From an uncultured Gammaproteobacteria bacterium (GTDB lineage: Bacteria; Pseudomonadota; Gammaproteobacteria; Pseudomonadales; Pseudohongiellaceae): a DNA stretch of 46,456 nucleotides. The stretch spans positions 1 through 46,456 of the forward strand of contig CAJXPR010000017.1 of the NCBI GenBank assembly GCA_913058135.1. The letters run 5' to 3'. Made by a program: the position numbers and the translations under genes. The notes below the pieces were generated by a model. The model was given only the letters and a program-made list of their open reading frames with translations, was not told the origin of the DNA and ran no database searches. This document shows, piece by piece, positions 7,369 through 15,502 of the stretch; position 1 is the stretch's first letter; each line of letters starts with the position of its first letter.

Positions 7369-8990
7369 TGCAATCCCTCCCGTCGTGTCACGGAAAACGC
7401 GTCTATAAACCGATCGCGCAACCGGTCCATCCGCCATATCGGCGCATCACCGTCGGGCAACAGGCCCGGCTGCCATTGCCAGTCGGCGATGGCGTCGATC
7501 ACTGACGGATCATGCGCTATAAGATGCACAGGCACCTGTCTGCTTTCCGAATCACCGGTGATGAACGGCGCTGCCGGGTGGTCGCCGAGCACCAATATCA
7601 CCAGATCTTCGTCTCCGTATTCCTGAACATAGGAGACCAGAGTCTTCAACATGTATTCGATGGATTGGCGGTAGTGCTCACGAATGCTGTCGACATCCTG
7701 CCACACCTCTTCCGGGCTGGGTCCTGCCTCTGCCTGATCGTTAAAGATGCGCCCGTCGCCAACCTCTTCCCAGGGCACTACCTCTGCAACCGGCGTCCAC
7801 GGCGCGTGCGAGGAGATCAGCGCCAGCTCCGCCATCACCGGGCGGCGGTCCTGTGCAGCGCGTTCACGCGCATGCAACGCCGACCATACATACTGATCGG
7901 GCATGGTGACCCAGTTGAACGGCAGGCCCTGGTAACCAAAATTGTGCGCATCGTAGATGTGGTCATAACCGTAGTAACGGCCTTCGGGCCATGCCAGGCT
8001 GATGGCAGGCATCGCGGCCACAGTGCGCCAGCCGGCATCCCGAAACAGGCGGTTCAGTGTTGCCCGGCGGCTGATGACCAGACTTTCGTAGCGGGTCTCA
8101 CTATCGATCCAGGCGCCGGACAACGCCGAGGCATGCGCCAGCCAGCTCAGTCCGCCGACCGTCGGCGCGGTCAGAAATGCACTGCGCATATGCGCGCCGT
8201 CGGCTTCCAGTGTTGCCTGAGCCTGAGTCAGCGTGGCTCGTACTGAATCAGCAAACGGTTCGCGCTCCAGCAGCGCCCGCCCGTAGGATTCGGCGAACAC
8301 AATATATACATCCTTGCCCTGCAGGCGACTGAACAGCCCGTCTCCGGAACGGTTGGCCCAGACATCATCGTTCACCACCTCGGCAAATTCACGAATGTCG
8401 CGAATGCTGGCAATGGTGTCCTGCCCGTGCAGCACAAGCTGATCCCAGGCAAAGGTACCGGTGCGCGGCCAGCCCGAACTGTTGAGGAACATGCCGCCCA
8501 GCAGCAACGCCGTCAACACCGCCGCCGAGCTGCGCGGCGCCGCTCGCAACGCGCCCTGTATACGCCGCAGCATCAGGTAGGCCAGCCCGCTCAGCAACAG
8601 GGCAGCCAGCGCCAGCAATACCCCCACGCCGACCGCCGCCAGATCACCCAGCACGCCGGTCAGCAGACGGCTGCCATCAGCCAGCAAATGGCTGTCGAAC
8701 ACCAGATTGAACGGACGGGCGAAGATCTCATGGGTGACCAGATCCGATCCACGCAGCAGGATGGCCAGCCCCAGCAATAGCGTAAGCACCCAGCGAGACA
8801 GGTCACCGGCGCGCCCCGGCAACAGCAACAGCAGGCCGATGACCATAAACTCCAACGGCAGGAAAAAGAACGCCTGGGGACCGATCCATGCCAACCGGTT
8901 GGGCAGCGTTAACGCCACAAACAGGCCAAGGAAGGCAACAACCGTGAAGAGGCGGTGGACGGCAGGGCGATAGCGCAAAGTGGAAACCAT
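7365..8990 (-). CDS. Membrane-anchored sulfatase-like hydrolase / phosphotransferase
   Basis: This protein of about 541 residues belongs to the alkaline-phosphatase superfamily. The first 170 residues hold about five transmembrane helices, and the rest is a periplasmic catalytic domain. Likely catalytic residues are Glu234 in VFAES, Thr277 in APTVGG as nucleophile, a HAPW motif, and the metal pair in LGDHPAA. Using Thr rather than Cys/formylglycine resembles LTA synthase and phosphoethanolamine or phosphoglycerol transferases more than true sulfatases. The N-terminus is uncertain: I take the ATG at 8988-8990, and an ATG at 9030-9032 is possible. Longer readings would overlap the host-attachment gene. 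It is coupled to the FkbM gene downstream. Confidence 0.8.
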   Translation of the reverse strand: MVSTLRYRPAVHRLFTVVAFLGLFVALTLPNRLAWIGPQAFFFLPLEFMVIGLLLLLPGRAGDLSRWVLTLLLGLAILLRGSDLVTHEIFARPFNLVFDSHLLADGSRLLTGVLGDLAAVGVGVLLALAALLLSGLAYLMLRRIQGALRAAPRSSAAVLTALLLGGMFLNSSGWPRTGTFAWDQLVLHGQDTIASIRDIREFAEVVNDDVWANRSGDGLFSRLQGKDVYIVFAESYGRALLEREPFADSVRATLTQAQATLEADGAHMRSAFLTAPTVGGLSWLAHASALSGAWIDSETRYESLVISRRATLNRLFRDAGWRTVAAMPAISLAWPEGRYYGYDHIYDAHNFGYQGLPFNWVTMPDQYVWSALHARERAAQDRRPVMAELALISSHAPWTPVAEVVPWEEVGDGRIFNDQAEAGPSPEEVWQDVDSIREHYRQSIEYMLKTLVSYVQEYGDEDLVILVLGDHPAAPFITGDSESRQVPVHLIAHDPSVIDAIADWQWQPGLLPDGDAPIWRMDRLRDRFIDAFSVTRREGLQ

Positions 8991-9078
8991 GGTTTTAGGT
9001 GGCTGGACTACTGAATACGCAGTGTACCGCATGCCAGACCAGGAAACCTGACACTCAGACGCTATCGCAGCCGCGGAA

Positions 9079-9519
9079 CTAGACCGGCAGCACCTCGGGC
9101 AAATACTTGCGAATACTGTCGGTTGATTCCTGGACCAGGTTCTTGCTGACCTCCTGCAAGACAGCTTTCTCCAGTTCAGGCGGCATCTCGTCACGCAACT
9201 GGCCGAGAAACTCCGGCGCCGCCACGATAACCACGCGCTCGTATTCTTGACGACTTCGGCTGCGGTCCAGCAAGGCTATCAGCTCCTTGGCAAAGGTTTC
9301 CGACTCGTGTTGCCTGGCCCTGTTTTGCTCCTGATGCGCATGGCGACCTTCGCCCGCGCTGTCGAACGCCCGGCCGCGTTTGTCGGTAACCAGATCCTGC
9401 TCGTGCAGGCGACTTTCGGGGTGGGAGAAGGTTTTTATTTCGTTCAGCACATCGCGTGACTGCCAGTCAAACAACCGCGCCCGGCTCTTTTCCGCGACCA
9501 GTACCCATGTGGTTTTCAT
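9079..9519 (-). CDS. Host-attachment-family protein
   Basis: This 146-residue soluble protein has the proteobacterial host-attachment family pattern: WVLVAEKSRARLF at the N-terminus, a central basic stretch with DKRGRAFDS, and a C-terminal half with VVIVAAPEFLGQLRD and LVQESTDSIRKYLPE. The fold resembles the Rossmann-like eRF1/Pelota domain family. The family was named from plant-associated bacteria and its molecular role is not established. The start at 9517-9519 is preferred because GGAG lies seven bases upstream; the ATG six bases earlier is too close. It stands alone. Confidence 0.85.
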   Translation of the reverse strand: MKTTWVLVAEKSRARLFDWQSRDVLNEIKTFSHPESRLHEQDLVTDKRGRAFDSAGEGRHAHQEQNRARQHESETFAKELIALLDRSRSRQEYERVVIVAAPEFLGQLRDEMPPELEKAVLQEVSKNLVQESTDSIRKYLPEVLPV

Positions 9520-9576
9520 AGACATGCTCCATTAACTGCCGATGGAGTGTTCATGGTAACGAACCCCGATTACAAA

Positions 9577-10317
9577 TCAAGTAAGCCGCACGGCTGTGGT
9601 GAGTTGCTGCCGGCGATACTTGTCCGTCAATGAACCCTCCAGCAGAATGCTGATCAGCGTGTCGGCATACTCTTCGATTCGCGCCGCGTCGTCGCTGCTG
9701 GCATCAGCCAGGGCATCGCGCAGCGCGCTATTGGCAAACGGGGCAGTGGCGGCGTGAGTGGCGATCAGAAACACAAAGTCAGGGTTCATGTTGCGCATCA
9801 GGCCCAGTTCCACAGCCTTGCGATAGGGCACCAGCGACAGGGCCTGCAACGGCTTCACATATGTCTTGATGACATAATCAAAATGCTCGCCGCCGTCCAG
9901 CCCCGCGTGCATCAGGAAGCCCGCCATATACGGCAGGCGCGCAGACATGCGCACGTAGGCGCGCACCTGCACGGTCAACTGTTCCACTGGGTCATCCGTG
10001 TCGGCCTGCGCAGCTGCCTGGCTCAGTGGCTTGGCCATTTCGCCAAACAGATAGTCGGCCGCCGAGTGGAACAGCTCTTCCTTGCCCTGAAAATAATGCC
10101 GGATCAGGCCGTGCGCCACGCCCGCCTGCTCGGCAATCCGGCGCAGCGAGGTGCCGGCAAATCCGGTTTGCGAGAACGCGGCCAATGCTGCCAGGATGAT
10201 GTTCTGGCGCTGCTGTTCCGGATTCGCATTCAGCGGACGACCCGGTTTCGCCCTGACCGTGGAACGGCTCATGACATCGGATTTGGGGGCGCTTTTGGGG
10301 CTGTTTTTGGCTTTCAT
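9577..10317 (-). CDS. TetR/AcrR-family transcriptional regulator
   Basis: This 246-residue repressor has a basic N-terminal tail, then the TetR DNA-binding domain. ILAALAAFSQTGFAGTSLRRIAEQAGVAHGLIRHYFQGKEELF (about residues 40-83) carries the helix-turn-helix IAEQAGVAHGLIRHYF. The rest is a helical ligand-binding domain with no recognisable specificity. It is transcribed away from the FGE-sulfatase-dehalogenase-dehydrogenase cassette. The 71-base gap holds a dyad overlapping a perfect TATAAT for tetR. Autoregulation and repression of the cassette are therefore likely (inference). Confidence 0.88.
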   Translation of the reverse strand: MKAKNSPKSAPKSDVMSRSTVRAKPGRPLNANPEQQRQNIILAALAAFSQTGFAGTSLRRIAEQAGVAHGLIRHYFQGKEELFHSAADYLFGEMAKPLSQAAAQADTDDPVEQLTVQVRAYVRMSARLPYMAGFLMHAGLDGGEHFDYVIKTYVKPLQALSLVPYRKAVELGLMRNMNPDFVFLIATHAATAPFANSALRDALADASSDDAARIEEYADTLISILLEGSLTDKYRRQQLTTAVRLT

Positions 10318-10343
10318 ACTTGTCTGGGCAGCTGAAATCTGAT

Positions 10344-10365
10344 TAATTATACTAATGGATAATTA
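10344..10365. promoter_or_regulatory. Probable TetR operator and promoter region
   Basis: A perfect dyad, TAATTAT (10344-10350), 8-nt spacer, ATAATTA (10359-10365), is centred between the divergent tetR gene and the cassette start at 10389. On the minus strand it overlaps TATAAT (10346-10351), a perfect -10 for tetR, although the matching -35 is weak. Size and position fit a TetR-type operator. Confidence 0.55.
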
Positions 10366-10388
10366 TTATACACCAGGTCGGGCGCGCC

Positions 10389-11294
10389 ATGTTTATGCAC
10401 AGATACATTAGTCCCCGCACCGTCTGTTCCGGGCTGATGCTGGGCATTGTAGCATCGGTCGCAACGAACGTTTCTGCAGATGCCGCTGTGCCCGCAGAGA
10501 TGGTGCTGATTCCCGCAGGCACCAGCCCTATCGGTTCCGCCACTGGTGCCACCGATGAGCAGCCGGTGTTCCGGGCACAGGTTGACGCCTTCTATCTGGA
10601 CCGCAGCCCGGTCACCGTCAAAGCGTTCGCAGATTTTGTCACCACACACAACTACGTCACCGACGCAGAAACCGCCGGCAGCGCCGCTGTCATGGAATTC
10701 GGCAGCGGTCACTGGTATCTGTTGCCGGGCGCCAGCTGGCAACATCCCGTTGGTGCACACAACACTCCTGCGCTACCTGACCACCCGGTCACGCAGGTCT
10801 CCTGGCACGATGCGGTGGCCTATTGTGATGCTCAGAGCAAACGCCTGCCCAGCGAAGTGGAATGGGAACATGCCGCACGCTCGGGTCACGATGGCGAGGT
10901 CGCCTATGCCTTTGGTGACGCGCTATTGCATGAAGGGGACTACCTGGCCAATGTATGGACCGGGGCTTTTCCGGTGCTCAATACCGGTGACGACGGATTC
11001 AAGGCGACGTCACCGGTCGGCCATTTCGGGCTGACGCCGGCGGGCCTGACCGACATGGCTGGCAATGTCTGGGAGTGGACCGCCGACTGGTACGGAAACT
11101 ACACCACCCGCCGCAGCGCCGGGGGCGCGCCGGCAACCGGTACTCACAAGGTACAACGCGGTGGTTCGTTTTTATGTGAAGCCTCGGTTTGCCACGGCTT
11201 CCGGGTGTCTGCCCGCAGCCCGGCCACTCCGGACAGCGCGTCCATGCATGTCGGTTTTCGCTGTGCGCGTTCGGTAGAGGAGGCAGCCCTGTGA
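10389..11294 (+). CDS. Formylglycine-generating enzyme with signal peptide
   Basis: This 301-residue FGE-sulfatase-family oxidase converts the Cys of a sulfatase C-x-P-x-R motif to formylglycine with oxygen. The catalytic pair Cys263/Cys268 lies in GGSFLCEASVCHGFRVSAR, and the next segment, SPATPDSASMHVGFRC, follows the authentic FGE C-terminus closely. This distinguishes it from FGE-like enzymes such as EgtB or PvdO. WHDAVAYCDAQSKRLPSEVEWEHAAR and NVWEWTADWY are family landmarks. Unusually for a bacterial FGE, an N-terminal signal (SGLMLGIVASVATNVSADA) predicts export. Its GTGA overlap with the sulfatase gene implies coupled expression and makes that protein the probable substrate. Confidence 0.9.
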   Translation: MFMHRYISPRTVCSGLMLGIVASVATNVSADAAVPAEMVLIPAGTSPIGSATGATDEQPVFRAQVDAFYLDRSPVTVKAFADFVTTHNYVTDAETAGSAAVMEFGSGHWYLLPGASWQHPVGAHNTPALPDHPVTQVSWHDAVAYCDAQSKRLPSEVEWEHAARSGHDGEVAYAFGDALLHEGDYLANVWTGAFPVLNTGDDGFKATSPVGHFGLTPAGLTDMAGNVWEWTADWYGNYTTRRSAGGAPATGTHKVQRGGSFLCEASVCHGFRVSARSPATPDSASMHVGFRCARSVEEAAL

Positions 11295-12955
11295 GCATAC
11301 GTAGTAAAGTCGGTGTCGTATTCGCCATTATATTGAGCATCCCGCTGGTCGGGTGGCTGACCCTGGATCGCTGGATCGTCTACCTCCCCGGGCTGATGAT
11401 TGACCTGACTTCACCGACCGGCCCCAATCAGCCGGTCAACTGGCAGGCTGGTCCGGACGGCCCGCGACGCAGCGACCAGCCCAATATTGTGCTGATCGTG
11501 GCCGACGACCTGGGCTGGAACGACATCAGTTTTTACGGCGGCGGCGTCGCCGGTGGCAGTGTGCCCACCCCGCATATCGACAGCATCGCCCGCAACGGCG
11601 TGGCGCTCAATCAGGCCATGTCCGCCAGTGCCATCTGCGCACCGTCCCGCGCCGCCTTGATGACTGGCCGTTACCCGACCCGCTTTGGTTTTGAGTTCAC
11701 ACCACTGCCCAACGGCATGGCCGATATCAACCTGAGACTGGACCGCAGTATCGAGGCGGACTATCGGCGCCCGTTGGTCAGCCACCTGGGCCAGCCCGGC
11801 ATCTTTCAGGCTGACTTCGCCGACATGGGTATGCCAGGCAGTGAAGTTACCATTGCCGAGATGTTAAAGGCGCAGGACTACAAAACCGTGCATATCGGCA
11901 AATGGCACCTGGGCAGCAATAATGGCTCGCAAGCCACTGCGCAGGGATTTGATGAAAGCCTGAACCTGGCCGGCCTGCTCTACCTGCCTGTGGATCACCC
12001 GGACGTGGTCAATGCCCGGCAGGACTTTGACCCCATCGACCGTTTCTTCTGGTCCGTCGGGCGTTACTCGATGGACTACAACGGCGGCGAGCGTTTTGCC
12101 GCCGATGGTTACCTGACCGACTACCTGACACGGGAAGCGATCGAGGTAATCGAGACCAACAGGCATCAGCCCTTCTTTCTGTATCTGGCACACTGGGCGC
12201 CGCACTCACCCCTGCAGGCTCTGAAATCAGATTACGATGCGCTGGCGCATATTGAAGATCACACCTTGCGTACCTATGCGGCGATGATCAGGGCGCTGGA
12301 TCGCGGTGTTGGCCAGGTGCTGGATGCACTTAAAGCCAACGGCCTGGATGACAATACCATCGTCATTTTCACCTCCGACAATGGCGGCGCACACTACCTG
12401 GGACTGCCCGATGTCAACCAGCCCTATCGCGGCTGGAAAACCACCTTCTTTGGGGGTGGTATCCGCGTGCCCCTGTTTATCAAATGGCCCGACGGTATTG
12501 ACCCGGGCACTCAGTTTGATCCCTACACCCATCACACCGATCTGCTGCCGACACTGGCGCGATTGACCGGCGCCACCGTGCCGAGTGACAGAGTCATCGA
12601 CGGTGTCAACCTGATGCCCTTTATTGAGGGTGATGCCAGCGGCGAGCCCCATGACACCCTGTTCTGGCGCAGCGGCCATTATGAGGTGGTGATCGCCGAT
12701 GGCTGGAAACTACAGCAGGCCGAACGGCCCGACACGGTCTGGTTGTATCACTTGAGCAATGATCCCACCGAGCAGAACAATCTGGCCGCACAGAACCCGG
12801 CCAAGGTGGCGGAACTGCAGGCGCTGCTGGCGCAGCATAACAACGAACTGCCGCCGCCCATGTGGCCCTCGGTCATAGAAATGCCGGTCACCATCGACAA
12901 ACCACTGGGCGAGCCTGACCGGCCCGACGACGAATATATCTACTGGCCCAATTGA
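11291..12955 (+). CDS. Type I sulfatase (formylglycine-dependent), N-terminally anchored
   Basis: This 554-residue arylsulfatase-like enzyme has a transmembrane or signal-anchor segment at residues 7-24, so the catalytic domain faces the periplasm. Metal-binding ADDLGW (71-76) is followed by the formylglycine site CAPSR with Cys116, then AALMTGRYPTRFG, HIGKWHLG and TSDNGG, all classical type I sulfatase motifs. It hydrolyses a sulfate ester of unknown identity. The start is GTG at 11291 with GAGGAGG upstream, overlapping the FGE stop. With FGE immediately before it this is a self-contained sulfatase plus maturase. The dehalogenase-like gene follows within 12 bases. Confidence 0.92.
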   Translation: MSIRSKVGVVFAIILSIPLVGWLTLDRWIVYLPGLMIDLTSPTGPNQPVNWQAGPDGPRRSDQPNIVLIVADDLGWNDISFYGGGVAGGSVPTPHIDSIARNGVALNQAMSASAICAPSRAALMTGRYPTRFGFEFTPLPNGMADINLRLDRSIEADYRRPLVSHLGQPGIFQADFADMGMPGSEVTIAEMLKAQDYKTVHIGKWHLGSNNGSQATAQGFDESLNLAGLLYLPVDHPDVVNARQDFDPIDRFFWSVGRYSMDYNGGERFAADGYLTDYLTREAIEVIETNRHQPFFLYLAHWAPHSPLQALKSDYDALAHIEDHTLRTYAAMIRALDRGVGQVLDALKANGLDDNTIVIFTSDNGGAHYLGLPDVNQPYRGWKTTFFGGGIRVPLFIKWPDGIDPGTQFDPYTHHTDLLPTLARLTGATVPSDRVIDGVNLMPFIEGDASGEPHDTLFWRSGHYEVVIADGWKLQQAERPDTVWLYHLSNDPTEQNNLAAQNPAKVAELQALLAQHNNELPPPMWPSVIEMPVTIDKPLGEPDRPDDEYIYWPN

Positions 12956-12966
12956 GGAAGACGCCC

Positions 12967-14019
12967 ATGCCTGCCTGCCATCGACTGCTGAGCACGCTGC
13001 TGCTTGCCTGCAGCACTACTTTTATCGCTGCTGAGGCTCTGTCCGATGAAATAGAACCTGGCATTTTCAGAACGCCCGATGCGCGTTTTGCGGACCTGCC
13101 CGACTATCCCTTCCAGCCCAACTATGTGATGGTCGACGGTCTGCGCATGCATTATGTCGATGAAGGTCCGCGTGATGGCCAGGTGGTGCTGTTGCTGCAC
13201 GGCGAACCGTCCTGGAGTTACCTGTACCGCCACATGATCCCGGTGCTCGCACAGGAAGGGTACCGCGTGGTTGCGCCCGATCTGATCGGCTTCGGTCGCT
13301 CCGACAAGCCTGCGGACACTGGCGCGCACACTCACAGTGGCCATGTCGCCCAGATCAGTCAGTTATTGCAGACGCTCGACCTGCAGCGCGTCACCCTGTT
13401 CATCCAGGACTGGGGCGGCCTGATCGGGCTGCGCGTGCTGGCCGACATGCCCGAGCGCTTCGTCGGTGTCGTGGCTGCCAATACCGGCCTGCCTGCCGCC
13501 GAAGGCATTCAGGCGCTGATTGGTTACCCGATGTTCCGTCTGTCGCTATGGTGGCAAGGCAAGGTCAGCTGGGAGGAGCTGCAGGCTGAACCCGGCTTCC
13601 TGCGCTGGGCCGCTTACTCGCGCTCCGTGGACGACATGCCTGTGGGTCAGGTCGTTGCCGTCGATATCAGCGAGGACGATCCCGCGCGCGACGCCATCAT
13701 CCGCGCCTACGACGCCCCCTTCCCCAGCGCCGAATACAAGGCAGGACCCGCGATCATGCCGTCACTGGTGCCTTCGGAACTGGCGTTGAACGCCGCGGCC
13801 TGGCGGGTGCTGGAGCAATGGCAAAACCCTTTTCTGACCACCTTCAGTGACGGTGACCCGATCACCGCTGGCGGCGACCTCGAGTTTCAGCAGCGTATTC
13901 CCGGCGCAGCCAGACAGAACCACACCATCATCGAGGGCGCGGGGCATTTTCTGCAGGAGACTCACGGGGAAGAATTGGCCAGACTGATGCTGGAATTTAT
14001 GGCACAGCCTGGGTACTAG
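12967..14019 (+). CDS. Exported haloalkane dehalogenase-like alpha/beta hydrolase (HLD-I)
   Basis: This 350-residue alpha/beta hydrolase has the haloalkane dehalogenase pattern: oxyanion/halide segment HGEPSWSYLYR, GFGRSDKP, nucleophile Asp148 followed by Trp (FIQDWGG), an acid candidate in FSDGDPIT, and catalytic His in GAGHFLQE. HLD-I enzymes cleave carbon-halogen bonds to alcohol plus halide, although related epoxide hydrolases share much of this pattern. It has an N-terminal export signal with Leu-Leu-Ala-Cys at residues 12-15 (possible lipobox), which is uncommon for dehalogenases. The start ATG at 12967 has GAGGAA seven bases upstream, 11 bases after the sulfatase stop. It is part of the TetR-linked cassette. 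Confidence 0.82.
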   Translation: MPACHRLLSTLLLACSTTFIAAEALSDEIEPGIFRTPDARFADLPDYPFQPNYVMVDGLRMHYVDEGPRDGQVVLLLHGEPSWSYLYRHMIPVLAQEGYRVVAPDLIGFGRSDKPADTGAHTHSGHVAQISQLLQTLDLQRVTLFIQDWGGLIGLRVLADMPERFVGVVAANTGLPAAEGIQALIGYPMFRLSLWWQGKVSWEELQAEPGFLRWAAYSRSVDDMPVGQVVAVDISEDDPARDAIIRAYDAPFPSAEYKAGPAIMPSLVPSELALNAAAWRVLEQWQNPFLTTFSDGDPITAGGDLEFQQRIPGAARQNHTIIEGAGHFLQETHGEELARLMLEFMAQPGY

Positions 14020-14083
14020 AGCCTGAGTACTGACGGCACCATTGCCAGGGCAGCCACTGATCCGGTCGCACGCTGTCAGCGTA

Positions 14084-14103
14084 TTAAACAGCTTACTGTT
14101 TAA
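14084..14103. promoter_or_regulatory. Perfect 8-bp dyad before the PQQ dehydrogenase gene
   Basis: TTAAACAG, 4-nt loop, CTGTTTAA ends 16 bases before the ATG at 14120, in the 100-base gap after the dehalogenase gene. It may be an operator for an internal promoter or an RNA hairpin influencing translation. It differs from the dyad at 10344. Confidence 0.4.
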
Positions 14104-14119
14104 AATCGAGACCTGATCC

Positions 14120-15334
14120 ATGTACCGACACCTCATTTCTGCTATCGCCGCTGTCGCGCTCCACGCCAGTATAGCGGCGCCCATTCACGCGCAGGGCCGT
14201 CCGACGCCCTACCCCTTGCCCGACGAGCCGGTAATGCTGCAAACCGTCAATGCAGATATCAAGGCCACCGTGGTCGCCGAGGGTATTCCCCGCCCGTTTG
14301 GCTTTGCCATACTGCCCGATGGCGACATGCTGATCACCGATCGTTACACGCCGGCACTGCGCGTCATCCGCAACGATGTCCTGGACACCGAGCCGCTGCA
14401 GGGGCTGCCGACGATCCGCACCGGCTTTCACTCCGGCCTGCTCGATGTTGAAGCTCACCCGGATTACGCAGACAACCAACTGATTTACCTGAGCTACCAC
14501 ACCGCGCTGCCTGACGACGGTGAATACGCCATCACCGTAGGCCGCGCGCGTTACGATGGCAGCGACACACTCAAGGATTTTGAGCAGCTGTTTGTCGGCA
14601 CAGGAATGACCATCTCCGGCGGCTCACGCATGGTGTTTGCGCCCGACGGCAAACTGTTTGTCACCGTGGGTGGCGCCATGGACAGACGTCCGCTGGCGCA
14701 GGATCTGACCCGACTGGAGGGCAAAGTACTGCGTCTGAATGACGATGGCAATGTGCCCGCCGACAACCCTTTTGTCGATCAGGCCGATGTGCACCCGGCC
14801 ATCTATTCCTACGGCCATCGCGACCAGTACGCCGTGACCATTCACCCGCAGACCGGTGAGCTGTTTCATGCCGAGCTTGGCCCGTTGGGCGGCGACAAGC
14901 TCAACATCATCAAGGCCGGCGGCAACTATGGCTGGCCGCTGTACGGTTACGGCAGCTACAACGACGGTGAGCCGATGGCCAAGCTGCCCCGCGAAGGCTT
15001 TGAATCTGCGCTGCTGATCTGGCAGCCGGGCATTGTGCCGTCCGGCCTGTTGTTCTACACCGGGAATGCCTTTCCCCAATGGCAGGGCAATCTGTTTGCC
15101 GGCAGCATTCAGCGCGGACGCCTGCCCGGCACCGGCGGCCTGGAACGCGTGGTGTTCAATGACAACATGTGGGAGCTGCAGCGCGAGACTCTCGTTACCG
15201 AGCTGCACCAACGCATCAGGGATGTTGCACAGGGGCCGGATGGCTTTATTTATCTGCTGACCGAAGAAGATAACGGCGCGGTCATCAGATTGGAACCGGC
15301 CCGGACAGCGGCATATCAAAACGGAACGGACTGA
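14120..15334 (+). CDS. PQQ-dependent sugar dehydrogenase-like protein, exported
   Basis: This 404-residue six-bladed beta-propeller has a signal peptide (cleavage near PIHAQG). Family landmarks are GLLDVEAHPDYADN, FAPDGKLFVTVG, YGHRDQYAVTIHPQTGELFHAELGPLGGDKLNIIKAGGNYGWP and a closing VAQGPDGFIYLLTEE. Soluble aldose dehydrogenases of the GdhB/YliI type bind PQQ and calcium in the periplasm and oxidise sugars. The segment that in those enzymes holds the catalytic His (HQSGR or HFGSR) here reads ISGGSR, so the His position is Ser. The activity may therefore be altered or lost (inference from recalled motifs). It is the last gene of the cassette. The ribosome site is weak. Confidence 0.8.
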   Translation: MYRHLISAIAAVALHASIAAPIHAQGRPTPYPLPDEPVMLQTVNADIKATVVAEGIPRPFGFAILPDGDMLITDRYTPALRVIRNDVLDTEPLQGLPTIRTGFHSGLLDVEAHPDYADNQLIYLSYHTALPDDGEYAITVGRARYDGSDTLKDFEQLFVGTGMTISGGSRMVFAPDGKLFVTVGGAMDRRPLAQDLTRLEGKVLRLNDDGNVPADNPFVDQADVHPAIYSYGHRDQYAVTIHPQTGELFHAELGPLGGDKLNIIKAGGNYGWPLYGYGSYNDGEPMAKLPREGFESALLIWQPGIVPSGLLFYTGNAFPQWQGNLFAGSIQRGRLPGTGGLERVVFNDNMWELQRETLVTELHQRIRDVAQGPDGFIYLLTEEDNGAVIRLEPARTAAYQNGTD

Positions 15335-15502
15335 TTCGTAGACGGGTGTTCGTTTGCGTACAGACTCTCGTTCGGGTCAACGCTTACGCTCATCCAACTA
15401 GTGCATTGTCTATCACTTACCCTCGTGTCAGTATAGGGAACCTTCCCATGCGATAGTCCCTCGACGATGTATGTCGGTGCCTGACCAAAAGGAGGAAAGA
15501 TT
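15335..15502. other. Leader of the dynamin-like gene
   Basis: This 168-base gap may contain a promoter (TTGTCT at 15406-15411, then CAGTAT after 17 bases), which is a weak match. It ends with a very strong ribosome site, AAAGGAGG, seven bases before the GTG start at 15503. No repeat or hairpin stands out. Confidence 0.3.

Noticed and set aside
7369-7437. Longer start of the FkbM gene inside the sulfatase-like gene
   Set aside because: The ATG at 7366-7368 has GGGAGG and overlaps the upstream stop. The extra 23 residues have no family resemblance.
8991-9194. Long N-terminal extension of the sulfatase-like membrane protein
   Set aside because: It would overlap the host-attachment gene by more than 100 bases and is rich in Arg, Cys and Ser, unlike a membrane protein N-terminus.
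11189-11290. Longer start of the sulfatase inside the FGE gene
   Set aside because: It would overlap the catalytic end of FGE. The GTG at 11291 has a strong GAGGAGG site and directly precedes the anchor helix.
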